A DNA stretch of 64,000 nucleotides, taken from contig OY987298.1 of the NCBI GenBank assembly GCA_963920635.1, forward strand, positions 57,019,949-57,083,948. The letters are read 5' to 3'. This document shows, one piece after another, positions 12,096 to 23,246 of the stretch. Position numbers and translations under genes: made by a program. The DNA is from Pseudeuparius sepicola (taxonomy: Eukaryota > Arthropoda > Insecta > Coleoptera > Anthribidae). The stretch's first letter is position 1, and the number at the start of each line of letters is the position of its first letter. A model generated the notes under the pieces. That model did no database searches and was not told the origin of the DNA. It saw nothing but the letters and a program-made list of their open reading frames with translations.

Positions 12096-12212
12096 TTGTG
12101 AGTGCGGCGTAAATTCGATTCGGGATTTTCTTTTTTTGCCGGGCAGATTTATGGGCACGGGGATATTTAAAAGCGCCAGCGAAGAAAGGGTAACGACACT
12201 AACGTAAATGTT
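12096..12212. repeat. Dispersed repeat, copy 2 (partner at 3225-3345)
   Basis: Collinear with the first copy: GTGAGTGCGGCGTAAATT, GATTTATGGG, TATTTAAAAG, AACGTAAAT. The segment just upstream (12020-12095) is GC-rich. Hammerhead-like motif 2 begins about 65 bp downstream. Confidence 0.55.
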
Positions 12213-12275
12213 TTCAAAGAAAATGGAGGCTGTCGCACAAAACAAAAGAATTGTACAGCTTGATGATATTTCTTT

Positions 12276-12316
12276 AGCCTGATGATGTAACTTTGAAGTT
12301 ACGAAACCGGTAGCTT
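12276..12316 (+). ncRNA. Hammerhead-ribozyme-like motif 2
   Basis: Core CTGATGA at 12279-12285, stem II GTAAC / GTTAC with a TTTGAA loop, GAAAC at 12303-12307, stem III ACCGGT, predicted cut after A12312. Stem I is AGC / GCT. Compared with motif 1, stems I and II differ in sequence but keep pairing, which is what a selected RNA fold would show. As in motif 1, one extra T precedes stem II. Confidence 0.6.
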
Positions 12317-12543
12317 TTTGAATTAAAAGGAAATTGTGGGACTGAAGTCTGTTTCCTTATTTCCCTTTCTAAAAATATGAATAACACACAATTAATCTAC
12401 AATTAAAAGAATTTGAGGTTCTGCTATTCTGCATGGTTATTAGGTATAGGTATTTCAGTGTACAATAGTTTGATACTACTGGCAACTCTTACTTATTAAG
12501 GTGTCGTCTGGCATAAGAATAATATCAAAAAAAAGTGAGAGTT

Positions 12544-12593
12544 CACCATATAATGTACTGTTTCAGGACGGTGATCCCTCATCAGTATGGTTC
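12544..12593 (-). ncRNA. Hammerhead-ribozyme-like motif 3
   Basis: On the minus strand: CTGATGA (12579-12585) directly followed by stem II GGGA-TCACCG-TCCT and GAAAC (12560-12564). Flanking ACCATA and TATGGT can form a 6-bp stem I with an internal loop. Stem III would be ACAGT, needing an A-A mismatch in a dimer; cut predicted after position 12556 (reading the minus strand). A relative at 13946-13995 keeps the stem II hairpin and GAAACAGTAC but has lost the CTGATGA box. Confidence 0.5.
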
Positions 12594-13235
12594 ACCCGAC
12601 TATCAAGTGATATAGGCAATGAGTCTAACGATGGATTTACTAAGGAATCAATTAGTCACCGAAGCAATAAATTGATCATGGAGTTAAGGATAGCACACCC
12701 AAAGCAACTGGTCTTGATCGGCAAAGACTCACGTCACAATTACCGAGACCCGCCATCAACCGTGGCACACGGGATAGAAGGCCTGCAGACTCGATCGAAG
12801 ACGTCACACATCACACACTCAGGCCGATTCTAAGATATTCGTTGCAGTATTTTGGGGAGTTTTAGAGTCATTTTTTTATTTTCTAGGTTATTATTAACAA
12901 ATACCATAAGAAACCGAAAAATGATACGCACAACAAAAAATAAATTATTCTAAACAATTAAGTTCGTAGTAATAAACATAATAAACTCAATGAAATCCAA
13001 ATATTTATGAAGGTGGCTTTATGCAGCACTCATAATCACTTCTCTATCACTCCATTATCATTTTATAGAGCAGATTACAGTAGATTACAAAGATAAAAGT
13101 GGGTTATCTTCTATAGTGAAATAGTAACGAAATTTTAAGAAAATGAAAACTGTATAAAAACGTTGTGCAACAAGCAAAATTATGAACATTTATCTTTTTT
13201 ATTCATGATAATGAAGCCTGCAATAAAATGATAAT

Positions 13236-13393
13236 ACGTAGAATCAAACGTAATAAGCTCAATAAAAATAAAAAAACACTTACAGGCTAATTGATTTAGC
13301 CACTAAGTATACGTAGAAATCAAACGTAATAAGCTCAATAAAAATAAAAAACACTTACAGGCTAATTGATTTAGCCACTAAGTATACGTAGAA
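13236..13393. repeat. Tandem duplication, 75-bp unit
   Basis: ACGTAGAA starts at 13236, 13311 and 13386. The units 13236-13310 and 13311-13385 are nearly identical (AATAAGCTCAATAAAAATAA, GGCTAATTGATTTAGCCAC). GGCTAA-TTGAT-TTAGCC within each unit is a small hairpin. Confidence 0.8.
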
Positions 13394-14000
13394 ATAAATA
13401 TAATATAATGAATGAAAATAAGAAATATCATTTACGCGCTAATTTCTTTAGTTTTCCCTCAGCCTTTTGCTCTATTATGCTATCATCTTGAATCGTTCGA
13501 TAATTATCGAGATATATGTTTGCCAGTGTAGCCAAACTTTTTACAATTAATTGATGATAGGATACATCGCAAGAACAATTATTTTCTTCTGTTAACAACG
13601 ACATATTTTGCAGAATTTTTAGACAAATTTCCAGTATTTTAAAACATCTGTAATTACGTACTGCACCTGTTTTTTTTTCAATTAAATGATGATATATGGC
13701 CTGAATACCTAAATTGCGCTAAACACTATATAAGAAAGGATAACTGAATATGAGGATTTGTAGCTGTATATGCACGAACATCCTGCCGTAAAGCCCCGTG
13801 CCTCGGTGCGCCTCGACTGAGAACTAAGAGCATTTGGCATGAGCCTGACGTTGCAGGCCTTCTATCCCGTGTGCCTCACAGTAACCGTCACCACGGCATC
13901 GGTTATAACTAACCGAAAATATTGGACAAGAAAAAAGGTGACAGTCGACCATATAGGTACAGTAGGTACTGTTTCGGGACGGTGACCCTACATATATTTT

Positions 14001-15270
14001 TACATTTATGAAATCTGCGTATTTTTGCGATTCAAACGATATATAGTTGTTATATACCTATTTAGTCCAGCCGTTTGTAAGATATTTAGCCTCGAAACTT
14101 TCAATTTTTTACTTTTGATGCCCAGTTGTTTCTAAAGTGAAACCTTTGCGGATATACTTTATATAGAAGAAAATATCACAAATGACAATGAGCATTTGCT
14201 GTTAAAATATGGCTGCATTGCATATTCCAAATTTGATATATATCTAATCTGTTGATGTAGTAAACAAATTACATTCAATTTAAAACAATAACTATTGAAG
14301 GAAAATTTAGTTCAATTCTATGACATAAGTGTCACAAACGACAAGATAGAGAACAAAAAGCGTTATCCGGCAATAATTAAGGACACATTGTTTTGTTTCA
14401 TGGCCAACTGAGAATGCTACCGAAAAATAAATGAAAATAATCAATATCTAAGAAACTGCCAGAGGAAAATACCAAGTATTTTATTATGTTGAGAAGCACT
14501 TTTTGCGTACTTAAAGATGAGCTTATAATATAATGATGTTCCATTTAAAAAAACACAAGTTTAGTTTGCCACACTTAAGTGGAACGCCCTGTTAAATTTA
14601 TCGCTATATGGTTAAAAAGAACACGTCTCTACATCATCTAAGTACAACTTTTTTCTCTAGGTCAAAAAATAAAAGGTTAAGGGGGTAAAAAATAACTATG
14701 ACACGCTGTACTATCAAAAGGTTCGCCTTTATTTCATAGCTATCTATAAGATCTTCCGAACTAATTTTTGGTAAATTTATAAGTCCTCATATCTTGCTAT
14801 AAAGGGAAATTAAAAAATATTTTTACCAACATTGACGACGCACCTCGCGACGCACCCTGCGTAGGAAAACCAACAGGGTGAACCTTATTTAATCCGATAG
14901 TTCCGTTGAAATAATTTTTTTCGGCAAAAATTAAAGAAATAATAGGGTCGAGGTTTTCTCCTGAAGACAACACTGCATACTCGAAAATCGGGTCCTCCAT
15001 AAGGGCAAAGGAGGCCGCATATAAGGGTCACGTGACATGGCGTACCGTCACAGTCAAGGGCGAATATTTTGCTTTGACAAGAAACTAGTTTGAACATTTC
15101 GCCATAATATATTTATTTTTATTTGACATTTAAAAAAATTAATTGAAAGAATTTTTTTTATTAATTTCTATTGGTACCTTAAACTTGTAGGTATGTCTTA
15201 TGTAAGCAACTAAAAAATGTATATATTATTGTATGGCATCTTGCTAAATAAAGTTGTTTATTATTAAGTG
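14001..15270. other. No gene seen
   Basis: AT-rich; the minus-strand frames near 14797-15097 overlap each other in different frames and carry no motif. It ends at the target-site duplication of the errantivirus-like element. Confidence 0.4.
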
Positions 15271-15438
15271 AGTTACATGAACACATATGCCAGGTTTCTG
15301 GAAAGAAGACGCTACATGCTGAGAAGACACTTTAATATTATAAATACTAAAACATGTTCTATTACGACAGTCTCTCTTGTAACTTTTGTCAATAAACATC
15401 TTTTTAAAAACAAATTTGTTGCGCTCGCCCACGTAACT
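15271..15438 (+). repeat. 5' LTR
   Basis: Starts AGTTACATGAAC and ends CGCCCACGTAACT. It carries TCAATAAACATC, a likely AATAAA poly(A) signal, near its end. Compared with the 3' LTR it has an extra TTTTTAAAAA-type block of 11 bp. Confidence 0.92.
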
Positions 15439-15456
15439 GGCGCAGTCGTGCGGATC
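15438..15456 (+). promoter_or_regulatory. Primer-binding site
   Basis: TGGCGCAGTCG immediately follows (and overlaps by one base) the LTR end. It resembles the tRNA-Ser-type primer sites described for 17.6/297-like elements; the tRNA assignment is from memory and not checked. Confidence 0.7.
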
Positions 15457-15901
15457 ACTGTTGCCTTTTTCGACCTATCGATAGATATCGACTCGCGATC
15501 GGTTCCGAATCTTTGGTTAAAAACAGTGTAAAACCGAAAGGTGTGGACTTGGCTCTTCCAAGACGGCTCAGGGGACCAGGACCAGGGGACCCCAGGAACA
15601 GCATCGTCCTACAACCCTTTTGGTCACCGCAGGGAGAAGACAGCATCGTTTTTCCTATTGCACCCGTAGGTTAAGAAGAAAAAGAAGATTTCCATGAAGA
15701 AAAACATCTTCATCTTAGCATTGTAAGTGAATCCTTTAACAAAAATTCATTTTAACCCCTTTTTGTACATATTGTTTATATTTCTGTTTCGCCAATCTGG
15801 ACGAACTTTTAGATTTAGCAAATTTGTTTAACACTCTCCAACTTTCGGAAATTCAAAATATTCCTACTTCTAACCCAGTAAATTCAACAATTTCAAGTAC
15901 T

Positions 15902-17000
15902 ATGGCAAACCCAGACTATCAAATGATAAGGTACCAAGCCGACAACATTCCTAGATTCGACGGAAACCCTAAACAAATTAACAGATTTATTCGTTGCGTT
16001 GAAAACTTTCTCACCAACCATCAAAATGCTACAACCCCTCTCGCACCGATAAATGTTTGTCTGTTTGATACTGTCATAAGTAAGCTAGTTGGAAGAGCAG
16101 CTGACTTAATAGCTTCTCGAGTAGAACTTAATTCTTGGGAACTTATTAAAAAAGCCCTAATTGTCCCTTTTTCTGATCAAAGAACAGAGGACTGTATTAT
16201 ACAAGATATTGTATCTTTAAAACCCGATAAAAATGAAAACAATCATAATTTTGGCTTAAAATTACAAGACGCTAGAAGTCTACTGGTCTCTAAAATTAAT
16301 GCTTCTAACGATACAGCAGACGTAAAACTTTTGAAAATAACTCAGTATGAAGCTCTTATTCTCAAAACTTTTATCAATGGACTCAATTATCATTTACAGC
16401 TTATAGTAAGATTAAAAAATCCCGATACCTTGGAGCAAGCTATGGCTTTCGTCCGACAAGAAGAAAACTTTTTATATTACAAAAATCGTTCACAAATTCC
16501 ACAAACTAAAATAGTTCCTAATTTTCAAACTTCACGACCTAACATGAGATTACAACCTTCTACAAGTACCCAATCTTATCCAAGACCACCAACGTACCAA
16601 CCAACGACTTTTTCTAATTATCCCCGACCTAACTTACAACCTCAATTTCCACCAAAAAAATATCCCTTCGCCATCTTATAGCCAATATAGAACTTTTAAT
16701 TCCCCATCCACCATGCAAAGATTTCAAAATCCCAATTTTAGACCTCAGTATCAACCAAATCAATACCAATCAAATCAATATCAACCGAATCAATTTCAAA
16801 GATCCCCTCAAAATTTTCCAAAACCTTTCTCTAAAATTACTCGAATAACTAAAAACACTACAACAGGAGATACAGTTTTACATCAAAATTTTATTTCTGA
16901 AGAATGCTATAACCAGGTTATTGACCCCGTAGAGAGTACCGAAACAACCCTACAAATTGAACCTCAAGTTCCTGACGGAAACTACTACGAAAATGACTAA
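15902..17000 (+). pseudogene. gag: gag (frameshifted)
   Basis: Structural protein of the element. ATG at 15902 (MANPDYQMIRYQ) is the first sensible start; the open frame extends upstream without ATG. The first part (15902-16681) has the errantivirus capsid-like fold pattern (IPRFDGNPKQINRFIRCVE, FINGL, TLEQAMAFVRQEE). The frame breaks at about 16670 and continues in another frame at 16690-17000, a Q/N/P-rich tail with repeats of QYQPNQ type. There is no CCHC zinc knuckle, as usual for errantivirus Gag. It should form particles with the pol products if intact. Confidence 0.85.
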
Positions 17001-17039
17001 TTATCCTAATTTCTATATTACCCAGAACACCCGAATTTT

Positions 17040-19260
17040 GACGAATATACCGACTTTTCCCAACCCTCAGACAAACCAACTGAAAACGAAAATTTTCAGA
17101 TAACTCCGAACCAAAACCCTACAACGTAATTTATCTAAATTATACCGACGAAACCACCTTACCTTACGTTTATCTCCCCGAACTAAACGCAAATTTTTTA
17201 ATAGACACAGGTAGTTCAAGAAGTTTTATTAATCCCGAATTAGCTCATCAATACTTTACAGATTTTATTTTCGAAGAACCTTTTTGTGTAAAAACAGCCC
17301 ACGCTAGATCCATACATAACGAAGCGATGGAAATTCCAGTTTTTCCCTCATTTCAAATGAATGGAAACCATAAATTTTATTTATTTGATTTTTCAAAAAA
17401 TTATTTTCTTTTTTCTTAAAACATAAAATTATGTCAAATATCGATTTACGTTGTGACTATCTAGTTACGCCTTATGTAGCTATTCCCTTAAATAACACTG
17501 AATATATCGTTTCAAATTTCATAAATGCAAATTTCACGACATTAGAAATAATTATACAGCCCCGAAGCGTACAAAAAATAAAAGTACCCGTAAATAAAAT
17601 TTATGGCACTTGCATCTTACCTTACACAAATTTTGGAAAAGCAGAAATGCCTGAAGCAGTTTGCAATATTGTAGATTCATTCGCTACTACCTTTGTTACT
17701 AATATTTCGGAAAATCCAATCAAAATTAAATTTCTAAAACCCTTTGATATTGTACTAATCAATGAAGCTGAAATAAATTTTTTCGAAAAAATGGAAACCG
17801 ACCAAGATCTAGACGACCACATTGACCAACTATAAAAACAGAATTTAAAAAATTTACGCTTAAGTCACTGCAATCAAGAAGAATATGAAGCAATTCGAAA
17901 ATTATGTTTCGAATACCGAGATATTTTTTATGTGGAAAATACTCCTTTGACATTCACGAACCAAATAAAACACAAAATTAAATTGACTGACGAATCTCTC
18001 ATTTTCACAAAAACATATCGATACCCCGAAATTCACAGACAAGAAGTCAAAACGCAAATTAGCAAAATGTTATCTAACGGCATAATCCAACATTCAAATT
18101 CCCCGTGGAGTAGCCCCATTTGGGTAGTACCAAAAAAAATGGACGCATCAGGAAAACGAAAATGGAGGATTGTGATTGACTATCGCAAACTTAATGACAA
18201 GGCAATTGACGACAAATTTCCATTACCAAACATTTCGGACATTCTAGACAAACTCGGAAAAGCCCAATATTTCTCGACACTCGATTTGGCGAACGGCTTT
18301 CACCAAATAGAAATGTCAACGGACGACATCCCAAAAACAGCATTTTCTACAGACACCGGTCATTTTGAATTCAAAAGAATGCCATTTGGACTTAAAAACT
18401 CACCCTCTACGTTCCAAAGGGTTATAAATAATGGTCTGCGCGGATTACAAAACGAAACATGTTTAGTGTACCTCGACGACATTATAATTTTCTCGACATC
18501 TTTACAAGAACATATAGACAGACAAAAATCAGTTTTCCAACGCCTTAGAGAATCAAACTTCAAAGTCCAACTGGACAAATCGGAATTTTTACATAAAGAA
18601 GTAAAAAGAAATTACCACTGACGGAGTTAAGCCCAACCCGGATAAAATTAAAGCAGTTAAAGATTTTCCTATACCCGTACGCAAAAAGAAATTAAGTCAT
18701 TTTTAGGTTTAGCTGGTTACTACCGTAAGTTTATCAAAGATTTTTTCAAAATTAGTAAACCTTTAACTGAATGCCTCAAGAAAAACCGTAAAGTAGATCA
18801 CTCTCCGAAATTTATCGAAGCTTTTAATCATTTAAAAGATTTGCTGATAAATGCCCCTATTTTAAAATATCCAGAATTTGACAAACCCTTCGTTCTAACA
18901 ACGGATGCCTCTAGTGTAGCATTAGGAGCAGTCCTGTCACAAGGAACCCCGCCTAACGATTCGCCAATCGCATACGCATCACGCACCCTCAACAATACGG
19001 AAAAAAAAATTCGACTATAGAGCGTGAATTACTCGGAATTATATGGTCATGCAAGTATTTTAGGCCTTATCTATACGGTAGAAAATTCTTTATATACACA
19101 GATCATCCCCTCTCGTTTGGCTCTTCAATCTGAAAGAACCTAACTCCAAATTAGTCAGATGGCGCCTCAAACTTGAAGAGTTCGATTACCAAATTATATA
19201 TAAAAAAAGGAAAACAAAATTAAAATGCAGATGCCGTTTCTAGAATTCAGTTAAATGCAA
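17040..19260 (+). pseudogene. pol: pol, part 1: protease, reverse transcriptase, RNase H (frameshifted)
   Basis: Protease motif FLIDTGSSRSFINP lies at about 17190-17230. A linker frame is open at 17431-17835. RT is open at 17932-18621 and shows the palm motifs WRIVIDYRKLND, STLDLANGFHQI, FGLKNSPSTFQR and YLDDIIIFS, so the catalytic D-and-DD residues are kept. RNase H follows at about 18690-19010 ([26 protein letters not shown]). Frameshifts fall near 17400, 17840, 18615, 18680 and 19010; further small breaks precede the integrase. The enzymes would copy RNA to DNA in the cytoplasm; this copy cannot make the polyprotein. Confidence 0.9.
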
Positions 19261-20963
19261 TAGAAACCCAATCTACCTTTAATAATGCCGGAGACATAGA
19301 CTTTGACATAGATGAACTTTTGCGCCAAGAATCAAAATTTTTACCTAATCCTTCCTCAACTTCAGACTTAACTACTGACTTAGACGAATCTTTAAAACAG
19401 AATGATATTGACAAGCAAGAAATTAACGAAATAATGAATGATTTACAAAAATTTACCTTACCTGAAAACCCCAAACAAAAAATAAGAATTTTGCAAAATA
19501 TACAAATACGACCACCGACTACTGATGCCACTGCGCATAGTATCAATGCCCCCGAAACTACGACCAATATCCCAATATTAGACGAAATTATTAACAATCG
19601 ACCAAACCAGATGATTATCAAAAAATCACCCTACGAGTTATACACAAAAATTAAACAAGAAAATTTTGACGACCACCATTCATTTATGCAACCTTACCTA
19701 CCAATATTAATGAGATAACAAAATTTTTAAGAGAATACATAAGTAACAAAACCATATGTATATTTACTTTCATTATAAAGAATTACGGCCTTACTTCAAA
19801 GAATCACTTAATACACATTTTCAAAATTGCAAACTTATCGAATGTACCAAACTTATTAATAATGTTAAACCGGAAGAGAGACAGATGCTTATAAAATACA
19901 AACACGAAGGCAAGACAAATCATCGCGGAATCGACGAAACTTATAAATTTTTAAAACAAAATTACTATTGGAAATCCCAAAAATCCGATATTTCCAAGTA
20001 CATAAATCAATGCGAAATATGTCAACGGTCAAAATACAACAGAAGACCTCCTAATGAACCCTTAGTTTTGACTCAAACCCCTTCTAGGCCTTTCGAAATA
20101 TTACATATTGACACATTTATTACAGGAAAATATAAATTTCTAACTTTAATAGACAAATTTTCCAAATTTGCTCAAGCTTTACCATACTTTGGAACAGCAA
20201 TATCGGCCTGCCAACAACTAGTTCATTTCTTTTCATTTCACGGAATTCCAAGGCTAATTTATTTGTGATAACGGCTCAGAATTTAAAAACGACGTTTTAG
20301 ACGACTTATTGAAAACTCATACCTAATATAAAAGTACATTTCACCACCCCCCGTCATCATGAGTCAAACTCCCCAATAGAAAGACTACATTCAACCCTAA
20401 TTGAGCACCTTCGAATTCTTGGAGAAAAGGACAAAACATCTTATATACTGACCTTAATGACATACGCAATAATAGCTTACAATAGCACAATTCATTCTCA
20501 TACTACTCACACCCCTTTTGAATTAATCTCAGGTCATACAGACTCTCGCGGTCCGATGTCACCTATACCCTCTCAAGTTTTCACGGAATATGTTAACAAT
20601 CATCAGAATAACACGAAAGCGCTTTATGATAAAATTCATTCCGACTGTGTTGACAAAAAGGAAAATATAATTAACAAGCGAAACAGTTGTAAGACAGCGG
20701 CTGAATTTACAGTAGGCACTCAGGTTTTTAAACAAGTGGATCCGAGGTCAGCGAAATTAAAATCCAAATTTACAGGCCCCTATTTAGTGACAAAAATTCT
20801 CGAAAACGGAAAAATTGAAATACAAAACCCAAAAACAAACAAGACGGAGATTACACACAAAAACGAGACTAAAATAAAACACGTTGTTACAGATGGACCT
20901 GGAACTCAACTCCTATCCCGGACTCTTCCCATACAAGTTAGGAACGACACAAATTGTATCTAA
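19261..20963 (+). pseudogene. pol: pol, part 2: integrase (frameshifted)
   Basis: The zinc-binding HHCC region (HEGKTNHRG, CEICQRSKY) lies at about 19905-20040. The first catalytic D is in HIDTFITGKYKF near 20110; the second is in CDNGSEF at about 20266-20285, after a frame change; the E is in SPIERLHSTLIEH near 20370. Frame changes occur at about 20265 and 20320, and the pol frame resumes at 20457-20963. Its end overlaps the start of env by about 80 bp, the same arrangement as in the second element at 43 kb. Confidence 0.88.
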
Positions 20964-22531
20964 TTACTGGCCACTTGTTCAAGTATACGACTTAGTCCCA
21001 GTAGTTTCAAGATATTTAGAAATAAAAAATCAAGTGTATAAGCTTAATAATGACATTAAAAGTAAAATTGGACACTATGGTGACGAATACAATAATTCAT
21101 TTTCATATTTGTTTGCATTAGAAAAGCAGATCGATTTACAAATAAATCAAATAAATCCTATTCAAAATGTAACTAGACAGAAAAGAGGCTTACTTAATCC
21201 TTTGGGATCTCTCATTAATTGTATTACAGGAAATTTAGATCAAGAAGATAGCCAAAGATATGACATGCAGATAAAAAAACTTACAAGAGAATCAAAACAA
21301 ATTAAAGGGTGTTGCCTTCAGTCAAATTACATTATTAAAATCTACCATTAAGAAATTTGAGGAAACAGTGACAAACATAACTCACAACCAAAAACAAATT
21401 GAATTTAAAATTAATCAAATACGAGAAGCTCTCGAGAAATTCGCTCAAGCCCAACTAGATGACTTCAATTATTTTCAAATTCATATTTTGATTCATCAAC
21501 TTACTAATGTATAGATGTATAATGGATAGAATGGAAGAGCAGTTTCTTTTGCAAAATTGAATACTTTACATAACTCAATCATAAATCCTATAGACTTGTT
21601 ATTAGAAATAAAAGAATCTGAAAAATATTTAAAGTTAGGCAGAGTGCCTCTTTCACCAACTATTGATAATATTTTAAATTTCGAAAAATTTATTGAAATT
21701 AAAAGCTACTCAAAAGAGTTCAGTATCACATTTATTTTAGAAATACCCTTGGTTGAATCACAGTTATACCAATATTACAAAATCCTACCATTACCAATCC
21801 CAAAAAATAATGAACCCGATTTTTACTTTTGCCTACCTTATAAACCATTCCTTGCACTTAACAATGAAAAGTATGTTTCCATGGACAAAATCTGCAAGAA
21901 AATTTAAGAAACCAAGTACATTTGTGAAGAAGTTAGTCCTACGCATCAACATGTGTAGGACTAACTTGACGCTCCTTGCGAGGTGCAATTAATATCATTC
22001 AAAAATTTAACGAACTGTTCTCCCTTCAAGACTACTATCCAAAAAGTTGAGATAGCCAAAGTTGTCAAAAATAAATGGCTAACTGTTCCGTCAAAGCGAA
22101 TAGCTGTTAGTTCCTGTAAAAACCCAGTACCAAATAACACACCACTACAAGGAAGTTACTTAGTTGAACTGTTTTCCGATTGCACTTTAAAATTAAATTC
22201 GATAATATTACAAAGCTGTAAAACTAGCAAACTACCCTTTATAAAAGTATCTTTACCCTCTATAAACTTTTCTAGTAAAAACCTCACTAGCATCCCGAAG
22301 AAGCTAGGTCTGCCAGAACTCAGCCTCAACAAAATCAACTTAGAAGAAACAAGAAGTATTCAAGACACCCTTGAAGAACAGAAGAAGATTTTAGAAGACA
22401 TTATGTCGTCACCACTTGAAACAAAGAAAATTAACATTTTTACAATTTTTATTTTCATTTTAATATTAATTGTGTTATTACTACTCTTGCTCAAATTAAT
22501 TAAAAAACATTTTCAAAAAATTTTCTATTAA
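20884..22531 (+). pseudogene. env: env (frameshifted), errantivirus class
   Basis: Envelope-like protein related to the class of fusion proteins shared by insect errantiviruses and baculovirus F. A furin-type site RQKR followed by a G-rich hydrophobic segment (GLLNPLG) is at about 21175-21200. A membrane span of about 22 residues (I/L-rich) with a basic tail ends the protein near 22430-22531. The reading frame is broken at about 21310-21560 and again near 21905-21985, so no full protein can be made. Usually env is expressed from a spliced RNA; I did not locate the splice sites. Confidence 0.85.
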
Positions 22532-22608
22532 CCCAAAACAAAAGGAAACCCAAGAAGAAATCATCATTTAATTTTTGGGAACCACATCCTAAAGAATATG
22601 CTTCCCAG

Positions 22609-22620
22609 TAGGGCCGGAGG
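22609..22620 (+). promoter_or_regulatory. Polypurine tract
   Basis: TAGGGCCGGAGG directly precedes the 3' LTR, the expected position and composition for plus-strand priming, although two pyrimidines interrupt it. Confidence 0.65.
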
Positions 22621-22778
22621 AGTTACATGAACACATATGCCAGGTTTCTGGAAAGAAGACGCTACATGCTGAGAAGACACTTTCAATATTATAAATACTA
22701 AAACATGTTCTATTACGACAGTCTCTCTTGTAACTTTTGTCAATAAACATCAAATTTGTTACGCTCGCCCACGTAACT
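22621..22778 (+). repeat. 3' LTR
   Basis: Starts AGTTACATGAAC, ends CCCACGTAACT. Followed at once by AGTG, the target duplication. The minus-strand frames across both LTRs are shadows. Confidence 0.92.
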
Positions 22779-22827
22779 AGTGTAGTCAAATTATTACGCC
22801 GCTGCGTTTTCAGGGGTAATATAAAAA

Positions 22828-22988
22828 GTGGTCTGCCTATTATCGATAATACCTTTCGTTAATTTTACGAATTAAAATCCCAAAGCTGAAAATACCACGA
22901 TTGCCCGTAGGAGTGGTATTTTCTTAGCATTGGGATTATAATGAGTGATAAATTAAGGAAAGGTATTATCTATTATTAGGCATACCAC
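22828..22988. mobile_element. MITE-like palindrome, 161 bp
   Basis: Arms GTGGTCTGCCTATTATCGAT and its inverse ending GGCATACCAC; inner blocks AATACCTTTCGTTAATTTTA / AAATTAAGGAAAGGTATT and AATACCAC / GTGGTATT also pair. It lies 50 bp from the errantivirus 3' LTR. Confidence 0.75.
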
Positions 22989-23246
22989 GAGTTGTATTTA
23001 AAAAGAGAATTTGACAACTGCAAATAGTTAGTTTGACAGCAAGCTGTCATTTAGATTGAACTTTCGGTTCTGAATATGTTTTTGTGCTAATAGATATTTA
23101 AAGATCAATGTGTTAACTGAAAACATATATTCTAGTCCTATATTAAATTTGGTAATGTGAAGAAGTTATCGGGTTATCCGTTTTAGCTGCCAAAATATTG
23201 GTTTAGCGAAACTAGGACGTAACTAAGAGAGTAGGATTTCAGCGAA

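Larger units (their letters stand above)
12480..14000. repeat. Composite repeat region with partly inverted ends
   Basis: The block CACACGGGATAGAAGGCCTGCA at about 12768 recurs inverted at about 13852 (TGCAGGCCTTCTATCCCGTG). A second block around the hammerhead-like motif (CACCATATA, ACTGTTTC-GGACGGTGA) recurs in the same orientation at 13946-13990. The two ends are therefore rearranged copies of one family. The open frame at 12501-12833 lies in the left copy and has no motif I recognise. Confidence 0.5.
15271..22778 (+). mobile_element. Full-length env-bearing gypsy-type element (errantivirus class), inactive
   Basis: Bounded by direct LTRs of 168 and 158 bp that begin AGTTAC and end GTAACT, the termini typical of insect gypsy/errantivirus LTRs. 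AGTG is repeated at 15267-15270 and 22779-22782, a 4-bp target duplication. The order is LTR, primer site, gag, protease, RT, RNase H, integrase, env, polypurine tract, LTR. The LTRs differ by an 11-bp indel, a 1-bp indel and about one or a few substitutions, so insertion is fairly recent, yet gag, pol and env each carry frameshifts. The copy should be incapable of independent replication. Confidence 0.93.

Noticed and set aside
14953..14985. CTGAAGA followed by GAAAA as a hammerhead
   Set aside because: No pairing stem II between the boxes and no stem I.
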